64,000 nt of DNA from Litchfieldia salsa (GCF_900104555.1 NZ_FNJU01000006.1:129718-193717); one strand, 5' to 3'. Positions 19,300 to 28,913 are shown, counted from the first letter of the stretch. Notes: generated from the letters alone by a model not told the origin. Numbers and translations are program-made.

Positions 19300-21444
19300 A
19301 TGCGAAATACAAATTTTAATAATCCTAATGCAAAGAAGGAAAATGTAAAGAAAACCAAAAAAACGCAGGTACCCTTGCGTTTGAATATTCTATTTTTCCT
19401 AGTGTTTGTTTTATTCTCGGCACTGATTCTTCGCCTTGGTGTTGTGCAAATTGTAAATGGTGAAAGCTACCAAGAGGAAGTTGATCGGACAGAAAATAAA
19501 ACCGTTAGTACACCTGTTCCTCGTGGGAAAATTTATGATCGATATGACCGTACAATTGTCGATAATGAGCCATTAAATGCAATTACCTATACACGTGCTC
19601 AAGGTGTTTCACAACAGGAATTATTAAAGGTTGCACGTGATCTTGCGAATCTGATTGATATGAAACCCGAAAAATTTACTGAAAAGTTAACAGACCGAGA
19701 TCTTAAGGATTTCTGGTTAGTATCAAATCCAGAGGAAGCTAAGGAGAAGCTGACAGATAAAGATATAAAAGATCTTACAAATAGTGAGCAATACCAACTT
19801 CAGCTTGAGAGAATAACCGAAGAAGAAATTAAGTCAATTATAGACAATATTGATGAATTAGAAGTAGCTGCGATTTTTAGGGAAATGAATAAAGGGTATA
19901 CCTTAACACCACAAATCGTTAAAAATGTCGATGTAACTCCGAAGGAATATGCGATAGTTAGTGAAAACTTGGAAGAACTTCCTGGAGTTGGCACAATGGT
20001 TGATTGGGAACGCAAATACACATATGATTCAACATTGCGATCCATTCTAGGGAAAACAACTACATCTGACGAAGGGTTGCCAGCTGAAAAGCTTGATTAT
20101 TACCTTGCAAGAGGGTACAACAGAAATGACCGTGTGGGCAAAAGCTATTTAGAAGAGCAGTATGAAGAGGTACTAAGTGGGCAAAAGGCGATTGTTGAGA
20201 ATATTACTCAGGGCCATACACTTTTAGATACAAATGTAATTTCAGATGGCCAACGCGGTGGTGATCTAGTTCTGACAATTGATATGGACCTTCAACAAGC
20301 AGTTGAGGAGATCATTGAGAAACATTTAGCTGCAGCTAAGAGATTACCTGATCATCCTTATTTGGATCGTGCGTTTGTCGTAATGATGGACCCAAACACT
20401 GGTGAAGTATTAACAATGGCAGGGAAAAAATATGTGGTGAAGAATGGCAAAGTTGAATTTCAAGATTTTGCATTAGGGGCAATGAATACTGCCTATGAAA
20501 TGGGATCAGCAGTTAAAGGCGCGACTGTCTTAACTGGTTACCAAACAGGTGTGATTCAACCTTATACTCATTTATATGATGAGCCAATCAAAATTAAAGA
20601 TACGCCTATTAAAAAGTCCTACACTAATATGGGATCTGTAAATGATCTTACTGCCCTTAGGAGATCATCAAATGTGTATATGTTTAGAGTTGCTATGGGG
20701 ATAGCAGGAGCAACTTATCGATACAATCAGCCACTTCGGATCGGTGAAGATGCTTTTACAACGATTCGTAGACATTTTAATCAATTTGGCTTGGGAGTTA
20801 AAACAGGAATTGATTTACCTGGAGAAACAGCAGGTTTAACGGGGGGAGAAGTAAAGCCTGGACAATTATTGGACTTATCGATTGGGCAATATGATACCTA
20901 TACTCCTTTACAAATGGCACAATATGTTTCCACTATTGCTAATGGGGGATATAGAATGCAGCCGAAGATTGTAAAAGAAGTCAGACAACCAACATTAGAA
21001 CAAGATGAAATTGGTCCGATATTGAAACCTTTCGAACCAACTATTCTTAATAGAATTGACATGAATGATCGATATATCTCTCAAGTTCAGGAAGGCTTTA
21101 GACAAGTCATGCAAGAATCCGGAGGGACAGCTGTTGGGAAATTTGGTAATAAATCATATAACCCAGCAGGTAAAACAGGTACAGCACAATCAGTTTATTT
21201 TAATAGTGAAACAGGATTTTCAACTAAATCATGGAATTTGACTCTTGTTGGTTATGCTCCACATGATAATCCAGAGGTCGCATTCTCAGTTGTTGTACCA
21301 TGGGTTTATCAAAATAAGAGTAACTATGATATTAACAATTTGATTGGAGCAGAAATCTTGGATAAATATTTCGAATTAAAAACAAAAAATAGATCCGTAA
21401 CACCTGTATCTGAGACTCCAGAACAAAATCAAACAAATGAATAA
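19300..21444 (+). CDS. pbpA: Class B penicillin-binding protein (PBP2-type transpeptidase)
   Basis: 714 aa from ATG 19300; a TTG at 19282 is in frame but less likely. Short basic cytoplasmic tail, one membrane helix (about 23-44), dimerisation domain with PVPRGKIYDRYDR, then the transpeptidase domain. Catalytic motifs: SxxK in EMGSAVKGAT, SxN in RRSSNVYM and KTG in PAGKTGTAQS. It crosslinks peptidoglycan, in B. subtilis for rod-shape elongation. Its neighbours yqgE and pst match the B. subtilis order. Own terminator follows. Confidence 0.94.
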   Translation: MRNTNFNNPNAKKENVKKTKKTQVPLRLNILFFLVFVLFSALILRLGVVQIVNGESYQEEVDRTENKTVSTPVPRGKIYDRYDRTIVDNEPLNAITYTRAQGVSQQELLKVARDLANLIDMKPEKFTEKLTDRDLKDFWLVSNPEEAKEKLTDKDIKDLTNSEQYQLQLERITEEEIKSIIDNIDELEVAAIFREMNKGYTLTPQIVKNVDVTPKEYAIVSENLEELPGVGTMVDWERKYTYDSTLRSILGKTTTSDEGLPAEKLDYYLARGYNRNDRVGKSYLEEQYEEVLSGQKAIVENITQGHTLLDTNVISDGQRGGDLVLTIDMDLQQAVEEIIEKHLAAAKRLPDHPYLDRAFVVMMDPNTGEVLTMAGKKYVVKNGKVEFQDFALGAMNTAYEMGSAVKGATVLTGYQTGVIQPYTHLYDEPIKIKDTPIKKSYTNMGSVNDLTALRRSSNVYMFRVAMGIAGATYRYNQPLRIGEDAFTTIRRHFNQFGLGVKTGIDLPGETAGLTGGEVKPGQLLDLSIGQYDTYTPLQMAQYVSTIANGGYRMQPKIVKEVRQPTLEQDEIGPILKPFEPTILNRIDMNDRYISQVQEGFRQVMQESGGTAVGKFGNKSYNPAGKTGTAQSVYFNSETGFSTKSWNLTLVGYAPHDNPEVAFSVVVPWVYQNKSNYDINNLIGAEILDKYFELKTKNRSVTPVSETPEQNQTNE

Positions 21445-21449
21445 TATAG

Positions 21450-21486
21450 AAACTCAGTGAAGACAAAGTTCACTGAGTTTTTTTGC
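21450..21486 (+). terminator. Terminator of pbpA
   Basis: AAACTCAGTGAA pairs with TTCACTGAGTTT, followed by a T run. Confidence 0.9.
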
Positions 21487-21523
21487 TAGTTCTCGACATG
21501 TTTTGTGAAAATATATACATATT

Positions 21524-21572
21524 TTTACAAAAGTTTACAAAACCTTTACGTTTAATTCAAACCTCGTTAACG
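21524..21572 (+). promoter_or_regulatory. PhoP-box array upstream of the first pstS
   Basis: TTTACA-like hexamers occur at 21524, 21534, 21545 (TTTACG), 21556 (TTCAAA) and 21567 (TTAACG): steps of 10, 11, 11 and 11 bases, the direct-repeat spacing expected for phosphorylated PhoP. It lies 67 bases before the pstS start, so phosphate limitation should induce transcription. Confidence 0.75.
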
Positions 21573-21638
21573 TTCCGCCCTTATTCTATTACCTGTAGGA
21601 CAAAACAAGAAACGAAAAAATAGGGGGAACTAAACAGT

Positions 21639-22652
21639 ATGAAAAACGTAAGAAATCTATTATTATTCTTAGCAATGCTATCTATGGTTTTATTCGCAGC
21701 CGCTTGCTCAAATGGAGAAGAGACAACAACTACAGATAAAGAAGAAACTGGTACAGAGACAACTGAAAATACAGAAACTACAGAAGATGCGAAGGCTGAA
21801 TTAGAAGGAAGTGTAGTAGTTGACGGATCAGGTACTGTATATCCTTTAATGGCGAAACTAGCTGAAAATTATATGACAAACGAACAAGAAAATGTGTCAG
21901 TAGAAGTAAGTCGTGCTGGAACAAGTGCAGGATTTAAGAAATTTCTAGTAGAAGAAAACGGAACTGATTTTAATGATGCTTCTAGACAAATTAAAGATGA
22001 AGAAAAAGCGTTAGCTGAAGAACTTGGATTAACTGTTAAAGAATTAAAGGTAGCTTTAGACGGTCTGACAATTGTTATCAATCCTGAAAATGATTGGGCT
22101 GCAGAGTTAACACAACAAGAAGTAATTGATATATTCTTAGCAAGTGCTGGTAAGAAGAAATGGTCAGATGTTCGCTCAGATTTCCCTGATGAAGAAATTA
22201 AAACTTATGGCCCTAACGAAAACCATGGAACATATGAATTCTTCTTTGAAAATATTCTTGATGAGCAAGATTTAGTAGAAAGTATTAATCTTCAACAGGA
22301 CTATTCAACACTTGTTGATTTAGTATCAAAAGATAAGAATGGAATTGCATTCTTCGGATTTGGTTACTATGTTAATAATAAAGATAAATTACAAGCTGTA
22401 AAGGTTGACTTTGGTAAAGGTGCTATTGAGCCTTCACTTGATACAATCAAAGAAGATGGAGATTATGCACCATTTACTCGCCCAGTATTCACTTACTTAA
22501 ATGAAGAAAATGCAAAAGCAAAACCAGAAGTTTTAGATTTCGCAATCTATGCAATGAAAAACGCAGCTGAAATAGCATCTGAAACTGGATTTGCACCACT
22601 AACTGATGCAGAGTTACAAGAATCTGTATCATACTTAGAAGGATTAAAGTAA
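21639..22652 (+). CDS. pstS: Phosphate ABC transporter substrate-binding lipoprotein, copy 1
   Basis: 337 aa. Lipoprotein signal with lipobox FAAAC, lipidated Cys about 23, then a Thr/Glu-rich linker (about 25-54). The phosphate-binding domain starts GSVVVDGSGTVYPLM; further contact motifs are SRAGTSAGFKKF and YGPNENHGTYEFF. It captures phosphate outside the membrane for PstCAB. Ribosome binding site AGGGGGAA. It is followed by a terminator and then a second pstS of high similarity, so it is a single-gene unit with its own PhoP boxes. The linker here is about 20 residues longer than in copy 2. Confidence 0.95.
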   Translation: MKNVRNLLLFLAMLSMVLFAAACSNGEETTTTDKEETGTETTENTETTEDAKAELEGSVVVDGSGTVYPLMAKLAENYMTNEQENVSVEVSRAGTSAGFKKFLVEENGTDFNDASRQIKDEEKALAEELGLTVKELKVALDGLTIVINPENDWAAELTQQEVIDIFLASAGKKKWSDVRSDFPDEEIKTYGPNENHGTYEFFFENILDEQDLVESINLQQDYSTLVDLVSKDKNGIAFFGFGYYVNNKDKLQAVKVDFGKGAIEPSLDTIKEDGDYAPFTRPVFTYLNEENAKAKPEVLDFAIYAMKNAAEIASETGFAPLTDAELQESVSYLEGLK

Positions 22653-22693
22653 ATTAAAAAATAGGGTGCCTAGCACCAAAAATATTAATTAAA

Positions 22694-22735
22694 AGTCTAA
22701 CACTTGTTAAGAATATATAGTGTTAGGCTTTTTAT
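22694..22735 (+). terminator. Terminator between the two pstS genes
   Basis: AGTCTAACACT (22694-22704) pairs with AGTGTTAGGCT (22719-22729), followed by TTTTTATT. A smaller palindrome, GGTGCCTAGCACC, lies just before it. Confidence 0.8.
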
Positions 22736-22785
22736 TATGTAAAAATAACCATATTTCAACAAACTAATACAAATTACTTCACAAA

Positions 22786-22824
22786 TTTACAAAACCTTTA
22801 CAAATGGTTAATTGTTAATTAATA
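22786..22824 (+). promoter_or_regulatory. PhoP-box array upstream of the second pstS
   Basis: Hexamers TTTACA (22786), TTTACA (22797), TTAATT (22808) and TTAATA (22819) follow each other at exact 11-base steps. The centre is almost the same as the array at 21524, suggesting that gene and control region duplicated together. Confidence 0.7.
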
Positions 22825-22889
22825 AATTAAGTTTATATTTAGTTCTGTAGGACAAATTAAGAAAAACACCTTTAGGGGGAATCTCAGAA

Positions 22890-23837
22890 ATGAAGAAAGC
22901 AAAAAACCTGTTATTACTAGTAGTGATGTCTGCAGTTGTTGTATTTACAGCAGCATGTGGATCAGATGGAGATGCAACAGGTTCTGAATTAGAAGGAAGT
23001 GTTGTTGTTGATGGATCAGGTACTGTATATCCATTGATGGCAAGATTAGCTGAAGACTATATGGTAAATGAACAAGAAAACGTATCTGTTGAAGTAAGCC
23101 GTGCAGGAACAAGTGCTGGATTCAAGAAATTCCTAGCAGAAGGTGGAACAGATTTTAATAACGCTTCTCGTCATATTAAAGAAGAAGAAATTGCTACAGC
23201 TGAAGAGCTAGGTTTATCAGTAAAGGAACTTAAAGTAGCTTTAGATGGTATTACTATGGTTATTAATAAAGAAAATGATTGGGCTACTGAATTAACACAA
23301 CAAGAAGTAATTGATATTTTCCTTGCGAGTGCTGGCAAGAAGAACTGGTCAGATATTCGTCCGGATTTTCCAAATAAACCTATTACAACATATGGACCAA
23401 ATGAAAACCATGGAACATACGAATTCTTTTTCGAGAGTATTCTTGATGAACAAGATCTAGTAGGTGGAATTAATTTACAACAAGATTATTCAACACTAGT
23501 TGACCTAGTATCAAAGGACAAGAATGCAATTGGGTTCTTCGGTTTTGGATATTATGTTAATAACCAAGATAAGTTAACAGCTGTTAATATTGATTTCGGG
23601 AATGGTCCAGTAGAACCATCATTAGAAACAATTAAAGAAGATGGAGCATATGCCCCATTTACTCGTCCTGTTTTTACTTATCTAAACGAAGACAATGCAA
23701 AAGCACAACCGCAAGTATTGGATTTTGCAATCTATGCCCTTAACAATGCTGCAACAGCTGCTGAGGAAACAGGATTTGCTCCATTAACAGAAGCTGAATT
23801 AGCAGAACAAGCAGAGTATTTAGAGAGCTTAAAATAA
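22890..23837 (+). CDS. pstS: Phosphate ABC transporter substrate-binding lipoprotein, copy 2
   Basis: 315 aa. Lipobox FTAAC with Cys about 23 and a short linker, then the same binding domain as copy 1 (GSVVVDGSGTVYPLM, SRAGTSAGFKKF, YGPNENHGTYEFF); most residues are shared along the whole length. Ribosome binding site AGGGGGAA. It is 104 bases upstream of pstC with no clear terminator between, so it probably leads the pstSCAB-phoU operon while copy 1 stands alone. Whether the two differ in affinity cannot be read from sequence. Confidence 0.95.
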   Translation: MKKAKNLLLLVVMSAVVVFTAACGSDGDATGSELEGSVVVDGSGTVYPLMARLAEDYMVNEQENVSVEVSRAGTSAGFKKFLAEGGTDFNNASRHIKEEEIATAEELGLSVKELKVALDGITMVINKENDWATELTQQEVIDIFLASAGKKNWSDIRPDFPNKPITTYGPNENHGTYEFFFESILDEQDLVGGINLQQDYSTLVDLVSKDKNAIGFFGFGYYVNNQDKLTAVNIDFGNGPVEPSLETIKEDGAYAPFTRPVFTYLNEDNAKAQPQVLDFAIYALNNAATAAEETGFAPLTEAELAEQAEYLESLK

Positions 23838-23941
23838 AGAATCAGTAGGGAGGTGAGAACTCTTAAGAATCTCATCTTCTTACTATTTATTTAGATTTTC
23901 CTCAGTCACTATACATAGAGGATGAAAGGGGTATTCCATTA

Positions 23942-24874
23942 ATGGAAAAGACCGTTAATGTAAGAGAGATCATTAAAAAGAATAAGAATACAATGAACTT
24001 CACAAGAGTATCAGAAAAAATGATGCCGAAAATTCTTCTTGGAATAGCAATAATCTCAATACTGACAACAATTGGAATCATTATTACTCTTTTAGCAGAG
24101 ACAATCGAATTTTTTAACGATGTTTCGTTTATTGAATTTTTTACAGGAACAGTATTAAAGCCATTAGGTGATAATGCTCAATTTGGTGTGTTACCACTTT
24201 TAACAGGTACTATTATATCTTCAACGATTGCGATGTTTGTTGCTATTCCTATTGGATTAATGACAGCAATTTTTTTAAGTGAATATGCTTCTGAAAAATT
24301 AAGACGTACATTAAAGCCTATTTTAGAAGTACTTGCTGGAATACCTACGATTGTTTATGGTTTCTTTGCTTTCACTTTTGTAACACCATTATTACAAAAA
24401 ATAGTTCCAGGTTTAGAGTCTACAAATATTTTAAGCCCAGGAATTGTGATGGGAATCATGATTATTCCTATGATTGCATCACTATCTGAGGATGCAATGA
24501 GCTCTGTACCAAATGCAATGAGAGAAGGCGCATTAGGTCTTGGATCCACAAAGCTAGAGGTGACATGGAAGGTTGTTATCCCTGCTGCTATGTCTGGAAT
24601 TGTTGCTTCGTTCGTACTTGGTATCTCACGTGCAATAGGTGAAACGATGATTGTTACAATCGCTAGTGGAAGTTCAAAGAATTTCACCTTTGATGTTACC
24701 CAGTCAATGCAAACGATGACTGCTTATATCGTAGAAGTTACTGGTGGGGAGGCTCCAGCAGGTTCAACACTTTACTACAGCTTATATGCTGTAGCGATGA
24801 CACTATTTGTATTTACACTCATTATGAATTTAATTGCCCAGTATATCTCTCGAAAGTTCAGGGAGGAATATTAA
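23942..24874 (+). CDS. pstC: Phosphate ABC transporter permease PstC
   Basis: 310 aa, six membrane segments after a polar N-terminus (1-30). The ABC permease signature region is EGALGLGSTKLEVTWKVVIP (about 197-216), and the charged segment LSEYASEKLRRTLKP fits PstC. Forms the inner-membrane channel with PstA. Ribosome binding site GAAAGGGG. Its stop lies one base before the pstA ATG. Confidence 0.94.
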   Translation: MEKTVNVREIIKKNKNTMNFTRVSEKMMPKILLGIAIISILTTIGIIITLLAETIEFFNDVSFIEFFTGTVLKPLGDNAQFGVLPLLTGTIISSTIAMFVAIPIGLMTAIFLSEYASEKLRRTLKPILEVLAGIPTIVYGFFAFTFVTPLLQKIVPGLESTNILSPGIVMGIMIIPMIASLSEDAMSSVPNAMREGALGLGSTKLEVTWKVVIPAAMSGIVASFVLGISRAIGETMIVTIASGSSKNFTFDVTQSMQTMTAYIVEVTGGEAPAGSTLYYSLYAVAMTLFVFTLIMNLIAQYISRKFREEY

Positions 24875-24875
24875 A

Positions 24876-25760
24876 ATGAAATATATCGATTCAACTCAAG
24901 TTCAAAAGAAAATGACTTCACGTTTATCAACAAATCAACTTGCAAAATTCTTATTTCTATTAGCAACGTTATTTGGATTAGTTGTCCTTATCGTATTAAT
25001 TTATAGAATCATAAGCCAAAGTATGGGCTGGATTGATTTTGATTTTATCACTAATAAATTATCGACAGATGCAGAGCGGGCAGGGATTATGGGAGCCATT
25101 CTTGGAACCTTTTGGCTGATGATTGTTGTCGCGCCAGTAACTATGCTATTAGGTATCGGAACAGCGCTATATCTTGAAGAGTATGCAAAAAAGGGTCGGT
25201 TAAGAGACTTTATCCAAACAAACATTGCCAATTTAGCTGGCGTACCATCGATTGTTTTTGGAATTCTTGGCTTAACTGTGTTCGTAAGAGCAATGGACCT
25301 AGGGAATATCATTTTAGCTGGTGGATTAACGATGTCATTACTTGTTTTACCAGTTGTTGTCGTAGCTAGTCAGGAAGCGATACGTTCTGTCCCTAACTAT
25401 TTAAGAGAAGCCTCATTCGGAATGGGTGCAACTAAGTGGCAAACAATTAAGAAAGTCGTACTTCCTGCATCCATACCAGGAATACTAACGGGTGTGATTT
25501 TAGCTCTTTCGCGAGCAATTGGTGAGACAGCTCCACTTGTCGTAATTGGAATACCAGCTTTATTAATTCCGTTACCAGACAATGTTTTTGATAAATTTAC
25601 AGTATTACCAATGCAAATTTATTATTGGACAATAGATGCTGCGTTAGTTGCAGAGTATGCAAACTTAGCAGCGGCTACAATCGTGATTTTATTATTTGTT
25701 TTATTCGTGATGAATTCAATCGCAATTATTATCAGGAATAAATTCCAAAGAAGGTTCTAG
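24876..25760 (+). CDS. pstA: Phosphate ABC transporter permease PstA
   Basis: 294 aa from ATG 24876, which has GGGAGGA seven bases upstream; the longer frame from 24834 lies inside pstC and is less plausible. Six membrane segments; ABC permease signature EASFGMGATKWQTIKKVVLP (about 177-196); conserved SRAIGETAPL. Partner of PstC in phosphate uptake. Confidence 0.94.
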   Translation: MKYIDSTQVQKKMTSRLSTNQLAKFLFLLATLFGLVVLIVLIYRIISQSMGWIDFDFITNKLSTDAERAGIMGAILGTFWLMIVVAPVTMLLGIGTALYLEEYAKKGRLRDFIQTNIANLAGVPSIVFGILGLTVFVRAMDLGNIILAGGLTMSLLVLPVVVVASQEAIRSVPNYLREASFGMGATKWQTIKKVVLPASIPGILTGVILALSRAIGETAPLVVIGIPALLIPLPDNVFDKFTVLPMQIYYWTIDAALVAEYANLAAATIVILLFVLFVMNSIAIIIRNKFQRRF

Positions 25761-25792
25761 AAAATAGGGGGTTATAGGAGTTGACAATCACA

Positions 25793-26617
25793 ATGGAAAA
25801 TACAAAAAAGAGTGTAAAGGTGTCAATTAATAATAAAAACTCGGCACCTACACCAGAAAATAAAAACATTGTTTATCATACAAAAGACTTAAATCTATGG
25901 TATGGAGAAGACATCGCGTTAAAAGGCATTAACCTTCCTATTTATGAAAATGAAGTAACGGCGATTATTGGTCCATCAGGTTGCGGTAAATCAACATATA
26001 TTAAAACATTGAATCGTATGGTTGAATTAATTCCAATCGTAAAAATTTCTGGAGAAATCTTATACCGTGGTCGAAATATTTTTGATAAAACGTACCAAGT
26101 TGAAGACTTAAGAACCAGTGTTGGAATGGTCTTCCAAAAACCAAACCCATTTCCAAAATCGATCTATGATAATATAGCTTATGGACCAAGAATTCATGGA
26201 ATTCGTGATAAAAAAATCTTGGATGAAATTGTAGAAAGAAGCTTGCGCGGAGCTGCTATTTGGGATGAAGTTAAAGATCGTTTGAAAGAAAATGCTTATG
26301 GACTATCTGGAGGTCAACAACAACGTTTATGTATTGCTCGTTGTTTAGCGATAGAGCCTGATGTTATACTAATGGATGAACCTACATCAGCACTTGATCC
26401 GATTTCTACTCTTAAGGTAGAGGAATTAATTCAAGAACTGAAGAAGGAATATAGTATTATTATTGTTACACATAATATGCAACAAGCAGCTAGAATTTCT
26501 GACCGTACTGCATTCTTTTTAAGTGGTGAGGTAATCGAATACGCGGATACAAATAAAATGTTCTCAAATCCAAAGGATAAGAGAACAGAGGATTACATTA
26601 CAGGTAGATTCGGTTAA
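25793..26617 (+). CDS. pstB: Phosphate ABC transporter ATP-binding protein PstB
   Basis: 274 aa from ATG 25793; a TTG at 25781 is an in-frame alternative (278 aa) with GGGGG upstream, so the first four residues are uncertain. Walker [10 protein letters not shown], signature LSGGQQQRL, Walker [13 protein letters not shown] and H-loop IVTHNM are all present, as is the PstB-typical stretch [14 protein letters not shown]. Drives phosphate import. Only one pstB is present here, whereas B. subtilis carries two consecutive pstB genes (from memory). Confidence 0.95.
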   Translation: MENTKKSVKVSINNKNSAPTPENKNIVYHTKDLNLWYGEDIALKGINLPIYENEVTAIIGPSGCGKSTYIKTLNRMVELIPIVKISGEILYRGRNIFDKTYQVEDLRTSVGMVFQKPNPFPKSIYDNIAYGPRIHGIRDKKILDEIVERSLRGAAIWDEVKDRLKENAYGLSGGQQQRLCIARCLAIEPDVILMDEPTSALDPISTLKVEELIQELKKEYSIIIVTHNMQQAARISDRTAFFLSGEVIEYADTNKMFSNPKDKRTEDYITGRFG

Positions 26618-26654
26618 AATAATAATTAAAATCCACTAAGAGGTGACAAAAGGT

Positions 26655-27314
26655 ATGTCCATTAGAGCAAGCTTTGATAATGAGCTGAAGCAATTAAAAT
26701 CTAACTTAATGGAAATGGTATTGCTGTCTCAAAAAGCGATTGAAGACTCCATTCAAGCATTAATCGACCAAGATGAAAACAAGGCCAATGAAATCATTGC
26801 AAATGATCTTAAAATTAATGAATTTGATGAAAAAATCAATCACACAATTATTCAATTAATTGCACAACAACAGCCAGTAGCATCAGATCTAAGAAAAATT
26901 ATCGCTGCATTAAAAATATCAAGTGATGTTGAACGAATCGGGGATTTGGCGGTTAATATTGCAAAATCGATTCTTCATATTGGAAATGGACCGTTAGTAA
27001 AGCCAATTGTTGAAATACCAAAGATGGCTAATATTTCACTTGGAATGCTAACCGATGTAATCGAAGCTTTTAATAAAGAAGACGTTAATCTTGCGAAAGA
27101 AACAGCAATGATTGACGATCAAGTTGATGAATTATACGGGAAATTGCTCAAAGAGCTTTTAGAATTAATGACCGTTCATCCAGAATCTCTGCAGCAAATT
27201 ACGCAACTAGCGTTCATTTGTCGCAATATCGAACGTTTAGGTGACCACACCACAAATATTGCTGAGCATATTATTTTCATGGTTAAAGGGAAAAAATATG
27301 ATTTAAATGCTTAA
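26655..27314 (+). CDS. phoU: Phosphate signalling protein PhoU
   Basis: 219 aa from ATG 26655 with AGAGGTGA upstream; a GTG at 26643 is possible but lies inside that ribosome binding site. Two repeats of the PhoU three-helix bundle, each with its signature: SDVERIGDLAVNIAKS (about 92-107) and NIERLGDHTTNIAEHI (about 192-207). PhoU links the Pst transporter to phosphate sensing. It ends the operon before a strong bidirectional terminator. Confidence 0.94.
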   Translation: MSIRASFDNELKQLKSNLMEMVLLSQKAIEDSIQALIDQDENKANEIIANDLKINEFDEKINHTIIQLIAQQQPVASDLRKIIAALKISSDVERIGDLAVNIAKSILHIGNGPLVKPIVEIPKMANISLGMLTDVIEAFNKEDVNLAKETAMIDDQVDELYGKLLKELLELMTVHPESLQQITQLAFICRNIERLGDHTTNIAEHIIFMVKGKKYDLNA

Positions 27315-27324
27315 AGAAAAGAAA

Positions 27325-27352
27325 AAGGAGCTGTCTATTGACAGCTCCTTAT
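27325..27352. terminator. Bidirectional terminator, phoU and yqzC
   Basis: AAGGAGCTGTC pairs with GACAGCTCCTT around a four-base loop, A-rich on the left and T-containing on the right. The right end overlaps the last codons of the minus-strand gene. Confidence 0.8.
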
Positions 27353-27816
27353 TTGGTAATAATATCTGCTATTTGTTGAGGAGTCATATCACTCGTAAGT
27401 TGATAGGATCCTATTTGGATTTTCCCTGCTAGATTTTGCTCAAGGATATAATTATTTAACTGAGTTGCGTCAGTAATAATACCAACACTTTCTAATAAGC
27501 GGGCAATCTCCAAACTATTCATTCCAGATTGGATCTCTAAGGTGTATTTGGTGATGACTTTTTCTTCCACACTCTCCTGAACCTGTTCCTCTTCAACAGG
27601 TTTTTCATTTGCTTTTTCTTTGAATTGGACTAGTTCTTCGTACTCTTCTTTTTCAATTAGGACGATGTCATCACGAGTGCTTAAGTATTCTTTAACATCT
27701 TCATCTGTTACGACAGGTGGAATTTCCTCTTTGTCTTGAAAGAAATAGAGTCCAGCAAGTATTGATGTTGCTAGTAGGATTCCAGCTGCAAATGTTCTTA
27801 AACTATTTCTACTCAT
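27349..27816 (-). CDS. yqzC: Membrane-anchored protein with YceG/MltG-type N-domain (YqzC-like)
   Basis: 155 aa from ATG 27816 (GAGGGG upstream); the frame extends to 27864 without a good site. One N-terminal membrane helix (about 8-26), an acidic linker, then a C-terminal domain (about 98-155) with SGMNSLEIARLLESVGII and PQQIADII, like the LysM-like subdomain at the start of the MltG/YceG lytic transglycosylase. The catalytic part is absent, so it may only bind cell wall. The start overlaps the upstream gene by 8 bases. Position near pst matches B. subtilis yqzC. Confidence 0.75.
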   Translation of the reverse strand: MSRNSLRTFAAGILLATSILAGLYFFQDKEEIPPVVTDEDVKEYLSTRDDIVLIEKEEYEELVQFKEKANEKPVEEEQVQESVEEKVITKYTLEIQSGMNSLEIARLLESVGIITDATQLNNYILEQNLAGKIQIGSYQLTSDMTPQQIADIITK

Positions 27817-28189
27817 TTTGTTCCCCTCGTTTTCTGATTTGTTCCAGAAAATACGCTTCGTCACTCATCTTGAGAGGAGGGTTACTATCCATAAGGTCTG
27901 AGGATTCCTGACTCTGGAATAGAGAGGAGATTTTTTCCCGCTCTAATGATGAATGGGAAGAACCAGATGAAGACTGTTGAAAATTGTGTTTAAATGGGGA
28001 AGGTTCATCCATCAATAATTCTTCTTCAAGTACACTTATTTTCTTTTTTAACTGATATGTTTCTTGTATAAGTGACATTGACAATTCCTCTACCTGTTCT
28101 TCTAAATCTTTTATTGAATCTCTCTTGAAAAAAGAGAAAACTAACAATACGATAGCCAATCCTAATAACGTTATAATGGCTAGTTCCAT
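27809..28189 (-). CDS. yqzD: Single-pass membrane protein with coiled coil (YqzD-like)
   Basis: 126 aa. N-terminal membrane helix (about 2-20), a strong coiled-coil prediction by eye (about 26-60, KDLEEQVEELSMSLIQETYQ), then a Ser/Glu-rich, probably disordered C-terminus. Overlaps the following yqzC-like gene by 8 bases, so both should be made together. No known function. Name rests on position only. Confidence 0.65.
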   Translation of the reverse strand: MELAIITLLGLAIVLLVFSFFKRDSIKDLEEQVEELSMSLIQETYQLKKKISVLEEELLMDEPSPFKHNFQQSSSGSSHSSLEREKISSLFQSQESSDLMDSNPPLKMSDEAYFLEQIRKRGEQNE

Positions 28190-28289
28190 GAAATCACCTC
28201 TTTTAGTGTAAACGACTCTACATATTTATAGCATAAACAAAAGACGCTTACTATACTCAAATAAATAATTAGTCGACAAAAATCACTCA

Positions 28290-28318
28290 TTGTCGTAAAT
28301 CAGACATGGTGATAAGAT
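28290..28318 (+). promoter_or_regulatory. Probable promoter of the DUF4912/GH57-GT4 operon
   Basis: TTGTCG (28290-28295), 17-base spacer, TAAGAT (28313-28318). The -35 overlaps one arm of the small inverted repeat CGACAA/TTGTCG (from 28274), a possible operator. Confidence 0.4.
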
Positions 28319-28337
28319 AGAGAAGACAAGGACTGAG

Positions 28338-28913
28338 GTGAAAAGCTTGATAGATGAATCAACACAAATCCCAATAAAAGAGAAATCCGATGATGCTGTC
28401 AAACTACAGAATTTTTCAGACAAGTTAGGTCAAATAGTTAAACAAATGAACAGCTACTCTAAATCGGTCCATAAGGAACGCTTCAGATTAATGCTTAAGA
28501 ATCAATCTTGCATTTATGCATACTGGGATTTGCAAGAATCAACGAAACAACTTGTTGAACATCATTATGGACTTAAATGGCACCAGCTACCTAAGTCAAT
28601 CAAACTGTATGATATCACTAATCAAACAAACATTCATATGCAAAGTTTTCTAAAGATTGAAATACCAAATGATAACGATTATATGTTTATTACAGACTTA
28701 TCAACTAACTGTAAGTATGTTGCTGAATATGGTATTAGTTTAAATGATGAATCGTTCTTTTCTATGATTCGTTCAAATGTTGTCGCTACACCTCATGTCT
28801 ATAGCAAGCATGTAAATCAAGATGCTACTCAGAAGGACTGGATGAATCAAGAACTAGAAGAACATCCATGGCATGACTCATTTAGTACTTATTCATGGTA
28901 CACAAAAAAATAA
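28338..28913 (+). CDS. DUF4912 domain protein
   Basis: 191 aa if the GTG at 28338 is used; a TTG at 28347 with GAGGTGA upstream is an alternative. A basic N-terminal region precedes the DUF4912 domain (about 45-160), with the typical start RFRLMLKNQSCIYAYWDL and later CKYVAEYGISL. DUF4912 resembles a small carbohydrate-binding-like beta domain; its role is not established. It is directly upstream of the GH57-GT4 gene, suggesting a helper or binding protein for an alpha-glucan. Confidence 0.8.
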   Translation: MKSLIDESTQIPIKEKSDDAVKLQNFSDKLGQIVKQMNSYSKSVHKERFRLMLKNQSCIYAYWDLQESTKQLVEHHYGLKWHQLPKSIKLYDITNQTNIHMQSFLKIEIPNDNDYMFITDLSTNCKYVAEYGISLNDESFFSMIRSNVVATPHVYSKHVNQDATQKDWMNQELEEHPWHDSFSTYSWYTKK

